Counted from the first letter of the stretch, positions 27,946 to 37,841 are shown. The stretch is DNA of 64,000 nt from Symploca sp. SIO3C6 (GCA_010692425.1 JAAHHJ010000017.1:1-64000); one strand, 5' to 3'. Notes: generated from the letters alone by a model not told the origin. A program made the numbers and translations.

Positions 27946-28416
27946 TTTCTCGCCGTGTCCCCGTCTTTAAAGTGGGGGACGAGTGCCAGAGGACAATTAA
28001 CAGTCGGCGAAACACTAGATAGGAAGAAATTAATCTTAACTGATGACTTCAATGCTGGTTCATTTAAACTAAAATGAACTCGCGACTTAAGTTGGTACAC
28101 CAAACAACAGATAAAGCGAGAGAGGATAGTCCGTCGCGCCCAGGGATATTTTGTCCAATTCTGTACAGATGTAGAGTACTCTGAACCTTTGCCTAGAACT
28201 AACTCTTTTATGGGCATTGATTTAGGAATTAAAGAGTTCTACACCGATAGTAACGGGGATGTTGTTAGCAACCCTCGCTACTTAAGAAAGTCTCCACTAA
28301 GACTAAAAAGAAGGCACCGGCGGAAATCAGCAAGAGCTAAGGGTGGAAAGAATCGACACTCGAACTCATCAATGTCTAATTGCCAGACGGTATTAGATCG
28401 CGACACAACGCTCTAG
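27946..28416 (+). pseudogene. IS200/IS605 TnpB, degraded
   Basis: One frame reads SLKWGTSARGQLTVGETLD, then FNAGSFKLK, an in-frame TGA at 28075-28077 (homologues have a sense codon here), then DLSWYTKQQIKR and FMGIDLGIKEFYTDSNGDVV with the RuvC-I Asp. Translation ends at KGGKNRHSN and a foreign tail, so the RuvC-II/III and zinc-finger parts are missing. Only the middle third of a protein of about 400 residues survives. No TnpA is present. An antisense frame of 131 codons at 27822-28217 is a shadow. Confidence 0.85.
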
Positions 28417-29245
28417 TAAGTACAGGTATTTAGAAACGGTAGGGTTATGATGCAGACTACGAAGCCGGTATTAGACCCCCTTGGAGAATACTCTTCCCAA
28501 GACACTCGATGCTAAGCAAGAATATGTAGTGTAAATATCTTGTCTACTTTCTCACTCTTGATAGATAGTAAAGCTAGATACTATATGAGATTCTATTGCT
28601 ATAGCAAAATTAATGGCAATCAGTTAACTTAGTTAAGGTTATTCAGGAGTTATCTACCTCGCATTCATATTGATTGACCAAATTTTTGTATATTTTTTGT
28701 TCTTAAACGAAAAAAACTCTAAATCGGTGCTAATAATCACAAAAACCATGCTGGCGGACATGTTGTCTCCCTTCTACTGATTCGCACTGGTTTGAGCCAA
28801 GCTAGACCAACATCAAAGTTGGCATGAGAGTTTTGTAAATTAAGTTAACAGTTAGTAGATCATTGACTATGAAAAACACTATTTTTGAATTTCTGGATTT
28901 AGATCAATTTATGGGTTTAGGGAGCGCCTCCCATCTCCGGCTAGGGTCTTAAGCTCAAGCATTAGTGACACAGCTGAGGTCAAGCCAGACACTAGCCAAA
29001 TTTCTTATGTAGCTTTAGAATCATTACTTTCTAGTTAAAAAGTCACCGCCAAGCAGATCTTGGGAGTATTGAGTAATCCCACTCGACCTTGAGCCAATGC
29101 TTGATCTTCGGTGAATACATAATCGCTCTCGCCGTTGACAAGGCGCTTTACAAAAAACCAGACCTCTCGTCACTAAGCAAGGTTAAGCAATCAGATAACA
29201 CCTTTGACAATCCTCCCTTTATACACTCAAAAATCACATCTCTCT
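28417..29245. other. 829-bp intergenic region upstream of the sigma factor gene
   Basis: The first part is probably leftover IS DNA behind tnpB. The remainder is A+T-rich and should carry the sigma gene promoter and leader. A 61-codon frame at 29089 that runs into the sigma gene in another frame is not convincing. No RNA gene recognised. Confidence 0.45.
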
Positions 29246-30370
29246 ATGAATATTTCCGAGTTAAGCTCAACTGATACTCTCAAATCTACAGAAGATCACG
29301 AATTTTCTCACTTTGAGCATATTGAAGCTGACGAAAGCGATTTGAACCTCGTGCAAGTAGAATTTTCCGAATCTGTGGATTTCTTAGGAGAAAGTAGTGC
29401 CTCAGGATATCGCAAAACTGACACTGATGATACTGTAGGCGCTTTCTTTAAAGAGATGGCACGCTATCCGCTCCTTAAGCCAGAAGAGGAGATAGAGCTA
29501 GCTAATAGTGTTAAGTCTGTTGTCACTATCAATGAATTACGGGAAAGCTTAAAACTGCAACTAGAGCGCACTCCTACTAAGGCAGAACTAGCAGCAGCGG
29601 TAAATCTAACAGAACGTCAGTTGGAAAATCGACTCTATCGTGGTCGTGTTGCCAAGCGCAAGATGATTCGCTCCAACCTGCGTTTGGTTGTATCAATTGC
29701 CAAGAGATATCTCAATCGGGGTGTTCCTTTTCTGGATTTGATTCAAGAGGGCGCTTTGGGATTGAATCGTGCCGCCGAGAAATTTGATCCGGAGAAGGGC
29801 TACAAATTTTCTACCTATGCTTACTGGTGGATTCGTCAGGCGATTACACGCACTATTGCTAACGATGCCAGGACAATTCGCCTGCCAATTCACATTGTTG
29901 AAAAACTTAATAAACTAAAAAAAGCACAGCGCGAACTCAAGCAAAAACTTCAGCGCAATCCCACTGAGGCAGAAATGGCTCAAGCCTTAGAGATTTCCCG
30001 AACCAATTTGCGTCAACTGTTACAGCTGCGTCGGAGATCTTTATCCCTTAACCACAGAGTTGGTAAAGGAGAAGACACTGAACTGGTGGATTTACTCGAA
30101 GACAATGATCTGCGATTGCCTGAAACTCAGATGAATGAAGCAATGATGCGCCAGGAGATTTGGGATGTCTTGAGCGATGTTCTAACTGAGCGAGAAAAAG
30201 ATGTGATTTCTCTGCGCTATGGTCTTGCTAGCAGTGAGCCCTACACACTAGAGGAAGTGGGAGGCATGTTTAACCTCTCCCGTGAACGCGTGCGTCAGAT
30301 CCAAAGTAAAGCTATGCGTAAGCTGCGTCGCCCTCAAGTGGCGCGACGGCTGAAAGGTTGGCTTAACTAA
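29246..30370 (+). CDS. group 2 sigma-70 family RNA polymerase sigma factor
   Basis: Directs RNA polymerase to promoters. 374 residues from the ATG at 29246; a longer start at 29204 is possible. Region 1.2 (DTVGAFFKEMARYPLLKPEEE), regions 2.1-2.4 with NLRLVVSIAKRYLNRG, FLDLIQEGALGLNRAAEKFDP and FSTYAYWWIRQAITR, region 3, and region 4 with TLEEVGGMFNLSRERVRQIQSKAMRKLR. The large acidic region 1.1 insert of the primary SigA is absent, hence group 2. I cannot assign a SigB/C/D/E letter. The long leader suggests condition-dependent control. Confidence 0.92.
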   Translation: MNISELSSTDTLKSTEDHEFSHFEHIEADESDLNLVQVEFSESVDFLGESSASGYRKTDTDDTVGAFFKEMARYPLLKPEEEIELANSVKSVVTINELRESLKLQLERTPTKAELAAAVNLTERQLENRLYRGRVAKRKMIRSNLRLVVSIAKRYLNRGVPFLDLIQEGALGLNRAAEKFDPEKGYKFSTYAYWWIRQAITRTIANDARTIRLPIHIVEKLNKLKKAQRELKQKLQRNPTEAEMAQALEISRTNLRQLLQLRRRSLSLNHRVGKGEDTELVDLLEDNDLRLPETQMNEAMMRQEIWDVLSDVLTEREKDVISLRYGLASSEPYTLEEVGGMFNLSRERVRQIQSKAMRKLRRPQVARRLKGWLN

Positions 30371-31221
30371 TTCCTGTAGTAGTGCCCCATAATAACGGAA
30401 GTTTAAAGGTAATCCGAATCACACTCAAGACCTTGCTAGTTAAAAGGTGAAGCCCTACTGCCTTGGAGTGGCTCACGAAGTTTGAAGGTTTGTATTTGTC
30501 TTTCTTTTAGACATTTACAGACTCGTGATGAGTTACCTGTACGCATAGGGCTTAAAGCTCGTGGAGATTATCCTTGAGTAAAGGGATTTGCTCCTAGGAT
30601 CCGGATGCTGGAGAACATCCGGAAGTGCGTAACAGATAAATTAGCTAGAAAAAAGAACTAAGGAATAGGAAATAGTTCTATTGCCTATTCCGTATTGATA
30701 CTGGTTCGACTTCCTGGCGAAAACTGATAAACCATCGATCAGCAGTTCGAGAAATAGTTACTGATTTGGGTAGTAACCCGCAGGGCAAATGCTCATAGGT
30801 TTTGAGCTTGCCCAATTTTGGCAACTTTCACTGTTGATTAACCCTTTTATTTCCTATTTGAATAGTCTACGCCCGCTTTCTATCCCTAATCTTGATTAAG
30901 CATCTATTATAATTGAGCCACATCAGTGCTAGCGTGTCAGTAGCCACAGGAGAGACTTTGAGGCTATCCTCTCAACTATAACCGTATCTCCAATGCCCTC
31001 CCCGCAAGGAGAAAGGCAATTCCCACGAAGTTGCGGATTGACATAGTGGCGGTTGCTGCTTCTTTGCCAGCGCCTTAGCCAAACGGCTCCCAAAGATCTA
31101 GTAATTGCCCTGCTTTGATGATGCCCGGAGGGCTTTAGAGGAAGTGCCAGAGGCGATTAGCCTTTCGGAGTTAGCACTTCCGTGATGGCAATCAAAATAG
31201 AAGTAGCAGTGGAGATTAGTT
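30371..31221. other. 851-bp intergenic region with several hairpins, no gene recognised
   Basis: Structures seen: TCCGGATG/CATCCGGA (30600-30623); a 14-bp stem with one mismatch and a 2-nt loop, 30662-30675 with 30678-30691; and GGAAGTGC/GCACTTCC (31140-31181), which lies just downstream of the minus-strand regulator gene and may end its transcript. No tRNA, tmRNA or other standard RNA gene was recognised. Confidence 0.5.
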
Positions 31222-31623
31222 TTATTTATCTTCTGGCAACAGTGCCATAATTTGATCGACAAACTGTTGATGGTCAACAACCGGTTTAGAGATGTAGCCA
31301 TCGGCACCACTTTGCTTGAGAAAGTTTTCGCGATCGCCCTCCATCGCATGAGCCGTAACTAAAATAATCGGCATATTTGAAGTTTGAGCATCGGCTTTCA
31401 GCATCTGAGTAATCTTAATACCATCTACTGATTTACCTTGGTAAACACTGTGAGCCAGGGAAACATCCATCAAGATAATGTCAGCTGCTCCAGATTGGGC
31501 AATCTTCATCACCTCTTCCACATCTTCGGTATGCTTTACATCCAAACCGCCCCTTTTGCTGAGAATCTTGGAAAAAACACGAGCATTAATCGGATCGTCT
31601 TCTACAATCAAAACGGTTTTCAT
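31222..31623 (-). CDS. single-domain response regulator (CheY-like)
   Basis: 133 residues, only a receiver domain: acidic pair EDD at 8-10, phosphoacceptor Asp53 in IILMDVSL, the Thr/Ala switch in LVTAHAM and the conserved Lys in ISKPV. The loop after Asp53 (AHSVYQGKSVDG) is longer than usual, as in DivK/Rcp-type cyanobacterial regulators. No output domain; it would relay to a partner kinase or protein. Divergent from the GyrA/ParC gene with 138 bp between them. Confidence 0.9.
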   Translation of the reverse strand: MKTVLIVEDDPINARVFSKILSKRGGLDVKHTEDVEEVMKIAQSGAADIILMDVSLAHSVYQGKSVDGIKITQMLKADAQTSNMPIILVTAHAMEGDRENFLKQSGADGYISKPVVDHQQFVDQIMALLPEDK

Positions 31624-31761
31624 GGGCGTTGCCTCAAGAAAGTCCTAATCTTTATAAAGTGCGCCTTTAATCATTAAGTCTGACAGGGACTGGGCAATGT
31701 TGCCATTGCTAAGGCAATAAGTTATCACAAATTTGGTCAGATCATAGGGAACTTAACTCTC

Positions 31762-34284
31762 ATGGCAAAACAGTTGAACCTGCTTGGGACCGAAAGGGTC
31801 ATCCCCACAGCTCTACATGCGGAGATGGAACGGTCATATCTTGAATATGCCATGAGTGTAATCGTTGGACGTGCCTTACCCGATGTCCGGGATGGTCTCA
31901 AGCCAGTCCATCGGCGCATATTGTATGCGATGCATGAACTAGGTTTAACTCCAGATCGACCTTACCGCAAGTGCGCTCGCGTTGTGGGAGACGTTTTAGG
32001 TAAATATCATCCCCATGGTGATCAGGCGGTTTACGACGCCATGGTGCGCCTCATACAAGATTTTTCTTCGCGCTATCCCCTCCTGGCTGGTCATGGTAAT
32101 TTTGGGTCAGTGGATAATGATCCACCAGCAGCAATGCGCTATACCGAAACTCGACTCTCTCCCATCGGTAACGAAGCGCTACTCTCAGAAATTGGGGAGG
32201 CAACAGTTGATTTTATCAATAACTTCGATGGTTCTCAACAAGAGCCAGTGGTTTTACCAGCTCAACTGCCCATCTTATTGCTCAATGGCAGCTCTGGCAT
32301 TGCTGTGGGCATGGCAACCAATATTCCTCCCCACAATCTGGCAGAGGTGGTTGATGCTCTCATTGCCCTAATTGATCGCCCCAATTTGACAGATGAGAAA
32401 CTAACCCAATTAATTCCAGGCCCTGACTTTCCCACCGGAGGCGAAATTGTCGAAACCTCAGGAATTAAAGATGCTTACAGTATTGGTCGCGGTAGTATCC
32501 AAATGCGCGGCATTGCTAAACTAGAACAAATTACAACTGGCCGAGGGCGGCGCTCTCGGCGAACTGCGATCGTAGTTAGCGAGTTGCCTTACCAGGTAAA
32601 TAAAGCAGCCTGGATTGAAAAAATGGCAGACCAGGTTAATCAAGGACGCATCGAAGGGATTGCCGACTTGCGGGATGAGAGCGATCGTGAGGGGATACGC
32701 GTGGTGATCGAACTCAAACGAGATGCCAAAGCCCCAGAAGTTCTCCAGAAGCTCTATCAGCAAACGGCTCTGCAAAGTAACTTTGGGGCAATTATGCTGG
32801 CTCTGGTAAATGGGCAACCGCGCCAACTAACCCTGCGTCAGTTGTTAGAGGAATTCTTAAGCTTTAGAGAACAAACCCTTACCAGGCAATATGCTTACGA
32901 GTTAGAACACAAACAAAGACGTCTCCATCTTGTTGAGGGCTTATTGGCATCCCTAGTCCAACTTGACACGATGATCGACATCCTCAGAAATGCTGCTGAT
33001 GGTACCAGTGCGAAGATGTCTCTTCAAGAGCAGTTAAATCTCTCTGAGTTCCAGGCAGATGCAATCTTGAGCATGCCTCTGCGACGACTTACTGGTTTAG
33101 AGCGGCAAAAATTACAGACAGAGTGTGAGGAACTCGAAGAGCGAATTGAGCAATTACAGCAATTACTCAGTAATCGACAGGAGTTGCTCAAGACTTTGAA
33201 GAAAGACTTGCGAGCCCTCAAACGTAAATATGCTGAGCCTCGTCGCACTAAAATTAGGTCGCTGACTTCTGAGCAAAGGAAGCAGGAGGGCAAGGGAGCA
33301 GATAAACCCGCCAGCAAAGGAGAACAAAAGACTAAGAGCAAGAAATCTTTGCAATCGACGCTCCCCATAGCCGATGAAAAAACTGTTCTGGAATTTACCT
33401 ACCAAGGCTATGTGCAGCGTCAGCGCCCTGCTACAGAGCAAAAATCTACCAGTGCCTTTAAGCAAGGGGATGACTTTGTCATCAAGACTCAGCTAGCATC
33501 TACACAAGAAGAATTAGCTGCGATCACTAGCAGTGGTAAAGCATATCGAGTCAAAATTGCAGATATTCCACCAGCCGCTGGGCGCAAGCAGGGAACTTCC
33601 TTAGTGAGTTTGCTCCCCAAAGGGGCAATATCTGATACCGTTACCGGGCATTTAAATCTGTCTACTCTTGAGAGGAATTTAACTCTGATTTTGCTAACTC
33701 AGCAAGGGCGAATCAAACGTTTACCAGTTTCCGAGTTGAATAGTCTGACCTCGCGCGGGACTACGCTGGTTAAGCTTAAGGAAGATGATCAATTAAAGTA
33801 CTTTAACCTGGCCAAAACCAGTGAACAACTAGTTTTGGCCACCAGTAATGGAAGGCTTTTGCGCTTGGAAATTAATGATCAACAGTTACCGCTCATGGGA
33901 CGTACAGCTCAAGGCAACCAAGCCTCTCGTTTGCGGCGTCGGGAGAAGTTAGTTGGTTGCGTGACACTGGCTACTGATGACAATCTCTTACTGGTTTCTG
34001 AGCAGGGATACGGTAAACGCTTGAGATTGGGTGCAATTAGGTTAGCAAATCGTGGTGACATTGGTACTCAGGGACTACAATTTAAGACTGCCACAGATGC
34101 TTTGGTAGGTATAGTAGCAGTTACTAAAGCCTCTGAAGTTGCACTAGTAACTAGTACCGAGCGAGTCTTACGGTTGCAGTCGAATTCCGTGAAGTTACAG
34201 GGTAAAGATGGGGTGGGCGATCGCCTCGTTAAACTTCAACCTTCAGAAAAGATTGTAAGAGTTATTCTTCTGGAGCTGTCATAA
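31762..34284 (+). CDS. type IIA topoisomerase subunit A (GyrA/ParC family)
   Basis: DNA-breaking subunit that works with a GyrB/ParE ATPase. 840 residues. Winged-helix region with catalytic Tyr127 in [10 protein letters not shown], tower and coiled-coil (about 365-500), and a beta-pinwheel C-domain (about 545-840). The pinwheel has no QRRGGKG-like GyrA box; the nearest position reads [11 protein letters not shown]. The residue matching E. coli GyrA Ser83 is Gln88 ([12 protein letters not shown]). A Lys/Gln-rich linker (about 505-545) is inserted between the two halves. Cyanobacteria carry two paralogues, and this one fits the ParC-like (Sll1941) type better than classical GyrA; that assignment is inference. 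Confidence 0.88.
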   Translation: MAKQLNLLGTERVIPTALHAEMERSYLEYAMSVIVGRALPDVRDGLKPVHRRILYAMHELGLTPDRPYRKCARVVGDVLGKYHPHGDQAVYDAMVRLIQDFSSRYPLLAGHGNFGSVDNDPPAAMRYTETRLSPIGNEALLSEIGEATVDFINNFDGSQQEPVVLPAQLPILLLNGSSGIAVGMATNIPPHNLAEVVDALIALIDRPNLTDEKLTQLIPGPDFPTGGEIVETSGIKDAYSIGRGSIQMRGIAKLEQITTGRGRRSRRTAIVVSELPYQVNKAAWIEKMADQVNQGRIEGIADLRDESDREGIRVVIELKRDAKAPEVLQKLYQQTALQSNFGAIMLALVNGQPRQLTLRQLLEEFLSFREQTLTRQYAYELEHKQRRLHLVEGLLASLVQLDTMIDILRNAADGTSAKMSLQEQLNLSEFQADAILSMPLRRLTGLERQKLQTECEELEERIEQLQQLLSNRQELLKTLKKDLRALKRKYAEPRRTKIRSLTSEQRKQEGKGADKPASKGEQKTKSKKSLQSTLPIADEKTVLEFTYQGYVQRQRPATEQKSTSAFKQGDDFVIKTQLASTQEELAAITSSGKAYRVKIADIPPAAGRKQGTSLVSLLPKGAISDTVTGHLNLSTLERNLTLILLTQQGRIKRLPVSELNSLTSRGTTLVKLKEDDQLKYFNLAKTSEQLVLATSNGRLLRLEINDQQLPLMGRTAQGNQASRLRRREKLVGCVTLATDDNLLLVSEQGYGKRLRLGAIRLANRGDIGTQGLQFKTATDALVGIVAVTKASEVALVTSTERVLRLQSNSVKLQGKDGVGDRLVKLQPSEKIVRVILLELS

Positions 34285-34542
34285 TTGGGAGATAGGAACT
34301 TCCGCGATATCGTTAGAATATAGCCAACTTTTGCTATCAAAGAGCAAACAACACGCTTTTCAACAACTGGAAACGATGAGGGCAGTTTTCTGCCAAAAAA
34401 GTCCAGCTATTGCAGCGAAGAGTGTGGTTAATCGTCACTCCGGTAACTGGATTTTCAAGCTTTGACCCCTCGACGGGGACAAAGCTTGACCGATGTCCCT
34501 CCCCAACCTGCTTCGCTGAGGGTGGGGTCTAACGCGAATACG

Positions 34543-36033
34543 ATGACCAGTGCTACAGCAGTTAAAACTCAGTATGAAGCAATTATTGGTCTAGAAACCC
34601 ATTGTCAGCTGAGTACCCAAACTAAAATTTTCTCTCCTGCCTCTACAGAATTTGGCGCTACTCCAAATACCAATATCGATCCGATTACGATGGGGTTGCC
34701 AGGAGTATTGCCTGTACTTAACCAAAAGGTACTCGAGTACGCTGTCAAAGCTGGTTTAGCTCTAAATTGCCAGATTTCACCCTATAGCAAATTTGACCGT
34801 AAACAGTACTTTTATCCGGATCTCCCCAAAAACTATCAAATTTCACAATACGACCTGCCAATTGCTGAGCATGGCTGGTTGGAGATTGAACTTACAGACG
34901 AAGCCGGTAATCCTATACGCAAAAAGATTGGGATCACTCGCCTGCATATGGAGGAAGATGCAGGTAAGCTAGTTCATGTTGGTAGCGACAGACTTTCCGG
35001 TTCTACTCACTCTCTGGTGGATTACAACCGTGCTGGTGTACCATTGATCGAAATTGTCTCGGAACCAGATCTTCGTTCTGGTCAAGAGGCAGCAGAATAT
35101 GCCCAAGAATTGCGTCGGATTGTACGCTACATTGGTGTCAGTGACGGCAACATGCAGGAAGGTTCTCTGCGTTGTGATGTTAACATTTCGATTCGACCTG
35201 TTGGTCAAAAGAAGTTTGGCACCAAGGTCGAAATCAAAAATATGAACTCCTTCAACGCTATTCAAAAGGCGATTGAATATGAGATCGACAGACAAATTGC
35301 TGCTATGGAAGCTGGCGATGGCGACTCCATTGTTCAAGAAACTCGACTTTGGGAAGAAGGTGGTCAGCGCACAATTAGTATGCGCAGTAAGGAAGGTTCG
35401 AGTGATTACCGCTATTTCCCTGAACCTGATTTGCCTCCTATTGAAGTCTCAAAGGAGCTTTTAGAGCAATGGCGCCGTCAATTAGTGGAATTACCGGCAC
35501 AGAAACGCAGTCGCTATGAACAGGAGCTGGGGCTTTCTGCCTATGATGCCAGAGTCCTAACTGATGATCGAGCAGTGGCAGAGTATTTTGAAACAGCCGT
35601 CAGTGCTGGAGCTAATGCCAAACAAGCTGCTAACTGGGTAATGGGAGATATTGCCGCCTATCTCAATACTGAGAAACTGGAAATCGAACAGATTGCTCTG
35701 AAACCAGTTGTCCTTGCAGAACTGATTAAGCTGATTGAAGATAGCACGATTAGCGGCAAAATTGCTAAAGAGATTTTACCAGAACTCCTATCTCAAGGCG
35801 GTTCTGCTAAAGAGTTAGTTGAACGCAAGGGTTTGATTCAAATCTCGGACAAGGGTCAACTTGAAGCTATCATTGATGAAGTAATTTCTGCCCATCCTAA
35901 GGAACTAGAACAGTATCGCAACGGTAAAACAAAGCTACAAGGCTTTTTTGTTGGTCAGGTGATGAAGAAAACTAGTGGTAGGGCTGATCCTAAACTGACT
36001 AACCAAATTCTCGGCAAGAAGCTGAATAGTTAG
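34543..36033 (+). CDS. gatB: Asp-tRNA(Asn)/Glu-tRNA(Gln) amidotransferase subunit B
   Basis: Part of the GatCAB complex that converts Glu-tRNA(Gln) to Gln-tRNA(Gln). The kinase-like N-terminal domain shows [30 protein letters not shown] and the core [41 protein letters not shown]. The C-terminal YqeY-like tail domain ends with [21 protein letters not shown] chose ATG 34543 (496 residues, normal length); the open frame extends 27 codons upstream without similarity. Confidence 0.96.
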   Translation: MTSATAVKTQYEAIIGLETHCQLSTQTKIFSPASTEFGATPNTNIDPITMGLPGVLPVLNQKVLEYAVKAGLALNCQISPYSKFDRKQYFYPDLPKNYQISQYDLPIAEHGWLEIELTDEAGNPIRKKIGITRLHMEEDAGKLVHVGSDRLSGSTHSLVDYNRAGVPLIEIVSEPDLRSGQEAAEYAQELRRIVRYIGVSDGNMQEGSLRCDVNISIRPVGQKKFGTKVEIKNMNSFNAIQKAIEYEIDRQIAAMEAGDGDSIVQETRLWEEGGQRTISMRSKEGSSDYRYFPEPDLPPIEVSKELLEQWRRQLVELPAQKRSRYEQELGLSAYDARVLTDDRAVAEYFETAVSAGANAKQAANWVMGDIAAYLNTEKLEIEQIALKPVVLAELIKLIEDSTISGKIAKEILPELLSQGGSAKELVERKGLIQISDKGQLEAIIDEVISAHPKELEQYRNGKTKLQGFFVGQVMKKTSGRADPKLTNQILGKKLNS

Positions 36034-36059
36034 TGAAGTTTACGAAAAAAATATATTAG

Positions 36060-36075
36060 TGGGTGTAACCCCTCA
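36060..36075. promoter_or_regulatory. HetR-type palindrome, unit 1
   Basis: TGGGTGTAACCCCTCA matches 14 of 16 positions of GGGGTCTAACCCCTCA, the HetR-binding inverted repeat known upstream of hetP. It overlaps the -35 region of the first sRNA gene. Confidence 0.6.
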
Positions 36076-36099
36076 GGCCTAAAATGTTATAGTCTGATA

Positions 36100-36153
36100 A
36101 ACAGATGCACCCTGATGATCGAGAGAGTCGCCTAAGTGGCTCTCTCTTTTTTT
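36100..36153 (+). ncRNA. NsiR1-like small RNA, unit 1
   Basis: The -10 box TATAGT is at 36089-36094. The predicted RNA of about 54 nt begins near ACAGATGCACCCTGATGATC. An 11-bp terminator stem (GAGAGAGUCGC with GUGGCUCUCUC, including G-U pairs) is followed by seven T. The loop differs from units 2-4 while the stem is kept, which supports an RNA function. Confidence 0.7.
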
Positions 36154-36179
36154 ATGGAACAGCGAGAAAAAATTAAATA

Positions 36180-36194
36180 GGGGGTGACACCCCC
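36180..36194. promoter_or_regulatory. operator palindrome, unit 2
   Basis: GGGGGTGACACCCCC is a perfect 7-bp inverted repeat around one base, centred about 35 bp before the predicted start. The arms match the HetR site; the centre GAC differs from CTA. Confidence 0.55.
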
Positions 36195-36220
36195 CAGGTC
36201 GGATATGGTATATTATGTTA

Positions 36221-36272
36221 AGTAGATGCACCCTGATGATCGAGAGAGTCCCGATGTGGCTCTCTTTTTTTT
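36221..36272 (+). ncRNA. NsiR1-like small RNA, unit 2
   Basis: The -10 is TATATT/TATTAT at 36209-36216. RNA body AGTAGATGCACCCTGATGAT, then terminator GAGAGUC...GGCUCUC followed by eight T. Predicted length about 52 nt. Confidence 0.7.
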
Positions 36273-36299
36273 ATGGAACAGTGAGAAAAAATTAAATAA

Positions 36300-36312
36300 G
36301 GGGTGACACCCC
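36300..36312. promoter_or_regulatory. operator palindrome, unit 3
   Basis: GGGGTGACACCCC, identical to unit 2 and in the same position relative to the -10 box. Confidence 0.55.
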
Positions 36313-36339
36313 CCAGGTCGGATATGGTATATTATGTTA

Positions 36340-36391
36340 AGTAGATGCACCCTGATGATCGAGAGAGTCCCGATGTGGCTCTCTTTTTTTT
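36340..36391 (+). ncRNA. NsiR1-like small RNA, unit 3
   Basis: Sequence identical to unit 2 including promoter and terminator, which implies recent duplication or gene conversion. Confidence 0.7.
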
Positions 36392-36418
36392 ATGGAACAG
36401 TGAGAAAAAATTAAATAA

Positions 36419-36431
36419 GGGGTGACACCCC
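36419..36431. promoter_or_regulatory. operator palindrome, unit 4
   Basis: GGGGTGACACCCC, identical to units 2 and 3. Confidence 0.55.
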
Positions 36432-36458
36432 CCAGGTCGGATATGGTATATTATGTTA

Positions 36459-36509
36459 AGTAGATGCACCCTGATGATCGAGAGAGTCCCGATGTGGCTC
36501 TCTTTTTTT
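36459..36509 (+). ncRNA. NsiR1-like small RNA, unit 4
   Basis: Same as units 2 and 3 up to the terminator, which has seven T; sequence after it is unrelated, so this is the array end. argJ starts 91 bp later. Confidence 0.7.
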
Positions 36510-36555
36510 GTGTTTCTAAAGCCAAATGCCAGATGTCTAGGCTCTAGGGAGTTGA

Positions 36556-36561
36556 TATAAT
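36556..36561 (+). promoter_or_regulatory. candidate -10 box for argJ
   Basis: TATAAT, 39 bp before the argJ ATG and downstream of the last sRNA terminator. No good -35 is seen. Confidence 0.4.
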
Positions 36562-36599
36562 CACCTCTCATGCAGGAATAATTGTTTTCAAAAGAACTC

Positions 36600-37841
36600 A
36601 TGTCGGACTGGCAGGAAATTCTCGGTGGTGTTACAGCTCCTAAAGGTTATCGAGCAGCTGGAATTGCTGCTGGCTTGAAACCTTCAGGGTTGCCGGATTT
36701 AGCATTGATTTTGTCAGATGTAGACGCGATCGCAGCTGGTGTGTTAACTACTAGTCAAGTTCGCGCTGCTTGCGTAGACTATTGCCGTGAGCGCCTACAA
36801 GCCAAGCTTGGTGCTCGCGCCATATTTTGTAACGCTGGTCAAGCTAATGCTGCTACTGGTGAACAGGGCTGGCAAGATACTTTGGCGAGTGCTAAAGCTA
36901 TCGCAGAAGCGCTCAAAATTCCTGCCGACTCAGTTTTACTGGCTTCCACTGGTGTGATTGGTCAACGCATCCGCATGGATGCACTGTTGTCAGGAATTCC
37001 AGAACTAGTTAGCACTGCCTCAGAAACAGGTTCAGATGCAGCTGCTCAAGCAATTGTCACCACAGATTTGGTTCCCAAATCGATCGCCCTAGAAACAACT
37101 ATTGACAATCGTCCCGTCAGGATTGGGGGCATTGCTAAAGGTTCCGGCATGATTAATCCTAATATGGCGACCATGCTTGCCTTTGTAACTTGCGATGCAG
37201 CAGTTTCTCCTTCTCTTTGGCAGCAGATGTTGAGTCGGGCAGCGGACAAAAGTTTTAATCAAATTACTGTAGATGGAGATACTAGCACGAACGATACTTT
37301 GATAGCTTTGGCTAATGGGCAGTCGCGCACGGCGGCGATTACTCAAATGGGACTTGTTGCTGAAAAGTTAGAGGCGATGCTGACAGCTGTTTGCCAGCAT
37401 TTGGCAAAGGCAGTGGCAAGAGATGGTGAGGGTGCCACCTGTCTAATTGAAGTGCAGGTAAGTGGAGCCCCGGATGATCATGCTGCACGTCGAATTGCTA
37501 AAACTATTGTTGGTTCGTCTTTAGTTAAGTCTGCTGTGTTTGGTCGTGACCCCAATTGGGGCAGAATTGCGGCGGCGGCTGGGCGTGCAGGTGTACCCTT
37601 TGAGCAAGAAAATCTGCGTATTCAGTTAGGGGATTTCTTGTTGATGGAGAATGGTCAACCTTTGGCTTTTGCTCTTGATGCTGCTAGTGGTTATCTTAAG
37701 CAGGCGGCGGCTGGTGAATATTTGAAGGAAGATACGGTTTTAATTTCGGTTAGTATCGGCAATGGTCATGGCAGGGGTACGGCTTGGGGCTGTGATTTGA
37801 GTTATGACTATGTGAAGATTAATGCGGAGTATACGACTTAA
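36600..37841 (+). CDS. argJ: bifunctional glutamate N-acetyltransferase/N-acetylglutamate synthase
   Basis: Cyclic arginine pathway: moves acetyl from N-acetylornithine to glutamate. 413 residues from ATG 36600; the upstream TTG is less likely. The self-cleavage site between alpha and beta chains is at NMATMLAF, with the Thr nucleophile of the beta chain. Other family blocks: CNAGQANAATGEQG, LLASTGVIGQ, TVDGDTSTNDT, GRDPNWGRI and the C-terminal GNGHGRGTAWGCDLSYDYVKINAEYTT in part. Length is normal and the gene looks intact. Confidence 0.95.
   Translation: MSDWQEILGGVTAPKGYRAAGIAAGLKPSGLPDLALILSDVDAIAAGVLTTSQVRAACVDYCRERLQAKLGARAIFCNAGQANAATGEQGWQDTLASAKAIAEALKIPADSVLLASTGVIGQRIRMDALLSGIPELVSTASETGSDAAAQAIVTTDLVPKSIALETTIDNRPVRIGGIAKGSGMINPNMATMLAFVTCDAAVSPSLWQQMLSRAADKSFNQITVDGDTSTNDTLIALANGQSRTAAITQMGLVAEKLEAMLTAVCQHLAKAVARDGEGATCLIEVQVSGAPDDHAARRIAKTIVGSSLVKSAVFGRDPNWGRIAAAAGRAGVPFEQENLRIQLGDFLLMENGQPLAFALDAASGYLKQAAAGEYLKEDTVLISVSIGNGHGRGTAWGCDLSYDYVKINAEYTT

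Larger units (their letters stand above)
36060..36511 (+). repeat. tandem array of four ~119-bp units, each a complete small-RNA gene
   Basis: Unit starts are 36060, 36181, 36300 and 36419 (spacing 121, 119, 119). Units 2 and 3 are identical and unit 4 matches them up to the terminator; unit 1 is divergent. Each unit contains a GGGGT-ACCCC palindrome, a -10 box, an RNA body and an intrinsic terminator. The arrangement matches the tandem NsiR1 genes described in heterocyst-forming cyanobacteria. It lies between gatB and argJ. Confidence 0.9.

Noticed and set aside
27822-28217. 131-codon minus-strand frame
   Set aside because: Antisense to the tnpB relic and the priA start; composition fits a shadow frame.
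29089-29274. Leader peptide upstream of the sigma factor
   Set aside because: It overlaps the sigma start in another frame and lacks a ribosome site.
36060-36511. CRISPR array or repeated peptide gene in the 119-bp tandem units
   Set aside because: No unique spacers. The short ATG frame in units 2-4 is broken by TAA in unit 1, while the hairpin is kept, which favours RNA genes.
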